Part shown: positions 5,274 through 7,028 of the stretch, piece by piece
How positions within the stretch are numbered: position 1 is the first letter of the stretch
Layout of the letters: every line of letters starts with the position of its first letter
DNA from: an uncultured Bacteroidota bacterium
GTDB taxonomy: Bacteria > Bacteroidota > Bacteroidia > Chitinophagales > Chitinophagaceae
Length of the DNA stretch: 7,028 bases
Assembly (NCBI GenBank): GCA_903944755.1
Contig: CAJATB010000056.1
Location: 1-7,028, forward strand
Direction of reading: 5' to 3'
Made by a program: the position numbers and the translations under genes
Notes under the pieces: generated by a model
Seen by the model: only the letters and a program-made list of their open reading frames with translations
Databases searched by the model: none
What the model was told of the DNA's origin: nothing

Positions 5274-6323
5274 ATGGCGGTTCAAAAAATAAGCATAGAC
5301 GATTTTGTTGGAATTGTTTCAAAAGCAATTGTAATTGACGTGCGTAGTCCTGGAGAATTTGAACATGCGCATATTGTAGGTGCTCACTCCTTGCCCTTGT
5401 TTACCAACGAAGAGCGTGCTACTGTTGGCACTACTTACAAACAAAAAAGTAGAGAAGCTGCTATAAAAATAGCACTGCCTTTTTTTGGAGAAAAAATGAA
5501 ACCCCTTATTGAAACAGCAGAAGCCCTGGTTGCTGCTTTTGAAAAAAAGAATCCCAGAGAAACCCCAACTATTATTGTACACTGTTGGAGAGGCGGTATG
5601 CGCAGCGGTGCTGTGGCATGGCTTTTGGACCTTTATGGTTTTAAGGTATTGCAACTTATTGGCGGTTATAAAGCCTACAGAAATTGGGTGCTTGCACAAT
5701 TTGAAAAACCTTATCCACTAAAAGTATTGGGCGGTTATACGGGCTCGGGCAAAACCGAAATTTTATTAGAATTAAAAAAAAGAAATCAAACAGTTATAGA
5801 TTTGGAAGGGCTTGCCCATCATAAGGGATCCTCCTTTGGTGCACTTGGTCAGGCGCAACAACCTTCACAAGAAATGTTTGAAAACAAATTAGCACATGCA
5901 CTTTCTTCTATTGAATATGCAGAAGATGGAATTTGGATTGAAGACGAAAGTCAAAGAATTGGACTTGTAATGATTCCTACTTCTTTTTTTGCTTTACTCC
6001 GCAATAGTATTTGTTATTTTATTGAAATTCCTTTTAACGAGCGCCTTAGTTTTATTACAACTGGTTATGGTAATTTTGACAAAGACAGTTTAATGAGTGC
6101 TACACTAAGGATTCAAAAAAGGCTTGGTGGCTTAGAAACAAAAACTGCTATTAACCATATTATTGAAGGGAATATTGAAGACGCCTTTAGTATTTTATTA
6201 AAATACTACGATAAGTGGTATGAAAAAAATACACAAAAGACAACTGCCCTTCCTAAACTAAAAGTAATTAGGGTGCAAGCCGAAAAAGTAGACCCAATTG
6301 TAAATGCTAGTTTATTGCAATAA
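5274..6323 (+). CDS. mnmH: tRNA 2-selenouridine synthase (MnmH/SelU)
   Basis: A 349-residue cytoplasmic enzyme that converts 2-thiouridine at the wobble base of tRNAs for Lys, Glu and Gln to 2-selenouridine, using selenophosphate and a geranylated intermediate. An N-terminal rhodanese domain (about 5-140) carries IDVRSPGEFEHAHIVGAHSLPL (21-42) and the active-site loop HCWRGGMRSG, whose Cys104 corresponds to the catalytic cysteine of the family. IGGYKAYR (129-136) follows. A P-loop domain starts with GGYTGSGKT (153-161, Walker A). Next come DLEGLAHHKGSSFGALG (176-192) and IWIEDESQRIG (220-230), both family hallmarks. Length is normal and no key residue is missing. The ATG lies 3 bases after the glycosyltransferase stop, so the two genes are almost certainly co-transcribed and perhaps translationally coupled. 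Its presence implies the cell makes selenophosphate (SelD); no selD gene is in the window. Confidence 0.96.
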   Translation: MAVQKISIDDFVGIVSKAIVIDVRSPGEFEHAHIVGAHSLPLFTNEERATVGTTYKQKSREAAIKIALPFFGEKMKPLIETAEALVAAFEKKNPRETPTIIVHCWRGGMRSGAVAWLLDLYGFKVLQLIGGYKAYRNWVLAQFEKPYPLKVLGGYTGSGKTEILLELKKRNQTVIDLEGLAHHKGSSFGALGQAQQPSQEMFENKLAHALSSIEYAEDGIWIEDESQRIGLVMIPTSFFALLRNSICYFIEIPFNERLSFITTGYGNFDKDSLMSATLRIQKRLGGLETKTAINHIIEGNIEDAFSILLKYYDKWYEKNTQKTTALPKLKVIRVQAEKVDPIVNASLLQ

Positions 6324-6328
6324 TTTTG
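6298..6328 (+). promoter_or_regulatory. Internal housekeeping-type promoter for the acyltransferase gene
   Basis: TTG at 6298-6300, a 20-base spacer, then TAATTTTG at 6321-6328: full agreement with the Bacteroidota TTG-N20-TAnnTTTG pattern. The -7 element begins with the mnmH stop codon. Transcription near 6335 would give an AT-rich leader of about 26 bases before the ATG at 6361. This lets the acyltransferase be expressed apart from the upstream pair. Confidence 0.55.
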
Positions 6329-6360
6329 GGTAATTAAGTAACTTTAATTAATTGTTTGTT

Positions 6361-6924
6361 ATGCATAATTTACTTGCTTGGTGGATTTTCTCCGTAAGGG
6401 GCTGGAAAGTAAAGGGCCGCTTTCCTTTTGAATTAAAAAAAGCCATTTATATAGTGGCTCCTCATACACATTGGGTTGATTTTTTCATGGGGCTTGCGGT
6501 TAGAAAAAAATTACACTTCGAGTTTATTCGTTTTTTAGGCAAAAGGGAGCTTTTTGTTCCACCTGTTAGTTGGATATTGCGCAATATGGGATGTTATCCT
6601 GTTGACCGTTCAAAAAGTAACAATTTCGTTGACCAGGTGGTTAAAATGTTTGCCGAAAGGGAATCCTTCCACTTGGCCTTATCTCCCGAAGGAACCAGAA
6701 AAAAAGTATCAAAATTGCGTTCTGGCTTCTATCATATTGCAAAAAAGGCTAATGTGCCTATAGTAATGGTGGGGATTGATTTCGGAACAAGAACTTATGT
6801 CTTTTCCGAACCCTTTTTCGCCACAGAAGACGAAAGCGGTGATAAACGAAAAATTGTTACTTTTTTTAAAGACTTCAAAGGGTATATTCCTGAATTTGGT
6901 ATTAGTGAAGACATCGAATGTTAA
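6361..6924 (+). CDS. PlsC-type acyltransferase (1-acylglycerol-3-phosphate acyltransferase-like)
   Basis: A 187-residue membrane-associated acyltransferase, compact for the family. Catalytic motif I is APHTHWVDFF (33-42) with His35 and Asp40 in the HX4D spacing. FLGKRELF (58-65) is motif II-like. MGCYPVDRSK (76-85) and SPEGTRKK (108-115) carry the glycerol-3-phosphate-binding Arg83 and the EGTR of motif III. NVPIVMVGIDFGTRT, just downstream, matches motif IV. These enzymes move an acyl chain to lysophosphatidate or another lipid acceptor; the short length and only one weak N-terminal hydrophobic segment (about 4-12) leave the exact acceptor open (phospholipid, ornithine or amino lipid, or lipid A-like). 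The frame is open back to a TTG at 6352, but the ATG at 6361 is preferred. A promoter match at 6298-6328 lies upstream, so it may be expressed both with mnmH and alone. Confidence 0.9.
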   Translation: MHNLLAWWIFSVRGWKVKGRFPFELKKAIYIVAPHTHWVDFFMGLAVRKKLHFEFIRFLGKRELFVPPVSWILRNMGCYPVDRSKSNNFVDQVVKMFAERESFHLALSPEGTRKKVSKLRSGFYHIAKKANVPIVMVGIDFGTRTYVFSEPFFATEDESGDKRKIVTFFKDFKGYIPEFGISEDIEC

Positions 6925-7028
6925 TATTTAAGCTTTTAACAAAATTGTTATTAGACTCTACAGGATATTCCTATTTTTGTTCTAGTCATTGGTTACCTTT
7001 ATTATCTAAATTAAAAACAGAACTAATA
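6918..7028 (+). CDS. Possible start of a further gene, 3' truncated by the window edge
   Basis: An ATG at 6918-6920 overlaps the acyltransferase stop (ATGTTAA) and opens a frame of 37 codons with no stop to the right edge. The other two plus frames and all three minus frames hit stops within this stretch. The translation (start MLIFKLLTKLLLDSTGYSYF) is hydrophobic at first and then mixed; I do not recognise it. The overlapping start and the absence of a terminator after the acyltransferase gene suggest a coupled downstream gene. A 37-codon frame in AT-rich DNA could still be chance, or the true start may be further right. Confidence 0.4.
   Translation, partial: MLIFKLLTKLLLDSTGYSYFCSSHWLPLLSKLKTELI

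Noticed and set aside
5319..5721. Minus-strand frame of 126 codons (5319-5699) and plus-strand frame of 70 codons (5509-5721)
   Set aside because: Both are shadows of mnmH, whose rhodanese active-site motif and reading frame are unambiguous here.
6329..6350. AT-rich near-inverted repeat TAATTAAG/CTTTAATTA before the acyltransferase gene
   Set aside because: Nearly all pairs are A-T with a bulge and a 3-base loop; expected often in such leader DNA.
6554..6763. 69-codon plus-strand frame
   Set aside because: It is out of frame inside the acyltransferase gene, which carries all catalytic motifs in the other frame.
6937..6950. TAACAAAATTGTTA after the acyltransferase gene as a terminator
   Set aside because: The stem is about 5 A-T-rich pairs with no following T-tract, and an open frame continues through it.
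1..7028. tRNA or rRNA genes, CRISPR arrays, insertion sequences, phage or toxin-antitoxin genes
   Set aside because: None was recognised by reading both strands; nearly all DNA is taken up by conserved chromosomal genes, and base composition appears uniform.

Overview
The window looks like chromosomal DNA from a member of the Bacteroidota, most likely Chitinophagaceae or a close relative. This rests on four things: a SusC/RagA-type TonB-dependent receptor beside an ECF sigma factor and a FecR anti-sigma factor, a DUF5690-type membrane protein, AT-rich intergenic DNA without good Shine-Dalgarno sites, and several matches to the Bacteroidota housekeeping promoter (TTG, about 20 bases, then TAnnTTTG). 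The placement is inferred from protein families and style, not from a database search.

The left part (1-4108) is read entirely on the minus strand. In transcription order it holds a DUF5690-type multi-pass membrane protein (4108-2846), an ECF sigma factor (2745-2146), a FecR-type anti-sigma factor (2098-992) and the first 291 codons of a SusC-like receptor (875 to the left edge). The receptor begins with a signal peptide and an STN domain, which is the hallmark of a transducing receptor. Together with the sigma and anti-sigma genes it forms a complete trans-envelope switch: ligand at the outer membrane, contact with FecR in the periplasm, release of sigma in the cytoplasm, and transcription probably of the receptor operon. 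The sigma gene has a good housekeeping-type promoter. The 116-base gap before the receptor has none, which fits control of the receptor by the ECF sigma.

A 64-base divergent gap (4109-4172), dominated by nested near-concentric dyad symmetry, separates this from a rightward cluster. The cluster holds a MurG/GT28-like glycosyltransferase (4173-5270), tRNA 2-selenouridine synthase MnmH/SelU (5274-6323), a PlsC-type acyltransferase (6361-6924) and an open frame that overlaps the end of the acyltransferase gene and runs off the right edge (6918 onward). The first two genes are 3 bases apart and certainly look co-transcribed. The acyltransferase has its own promoter match overlapping the mnmH stop codon.

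No RNA genes, insertion sequences, CRISPR arrays or phage genes were seen. No gene-free stretch exceeds 120 bases. Most of the window is conventional. The less explained parts are the plus-oriented terminator between fecR and susC, a decamer shared by the sigma and susC upstream regions, the symmetrical divergent promoter region, and the roles of the DUF5690 protein and the glycosyltransferase.
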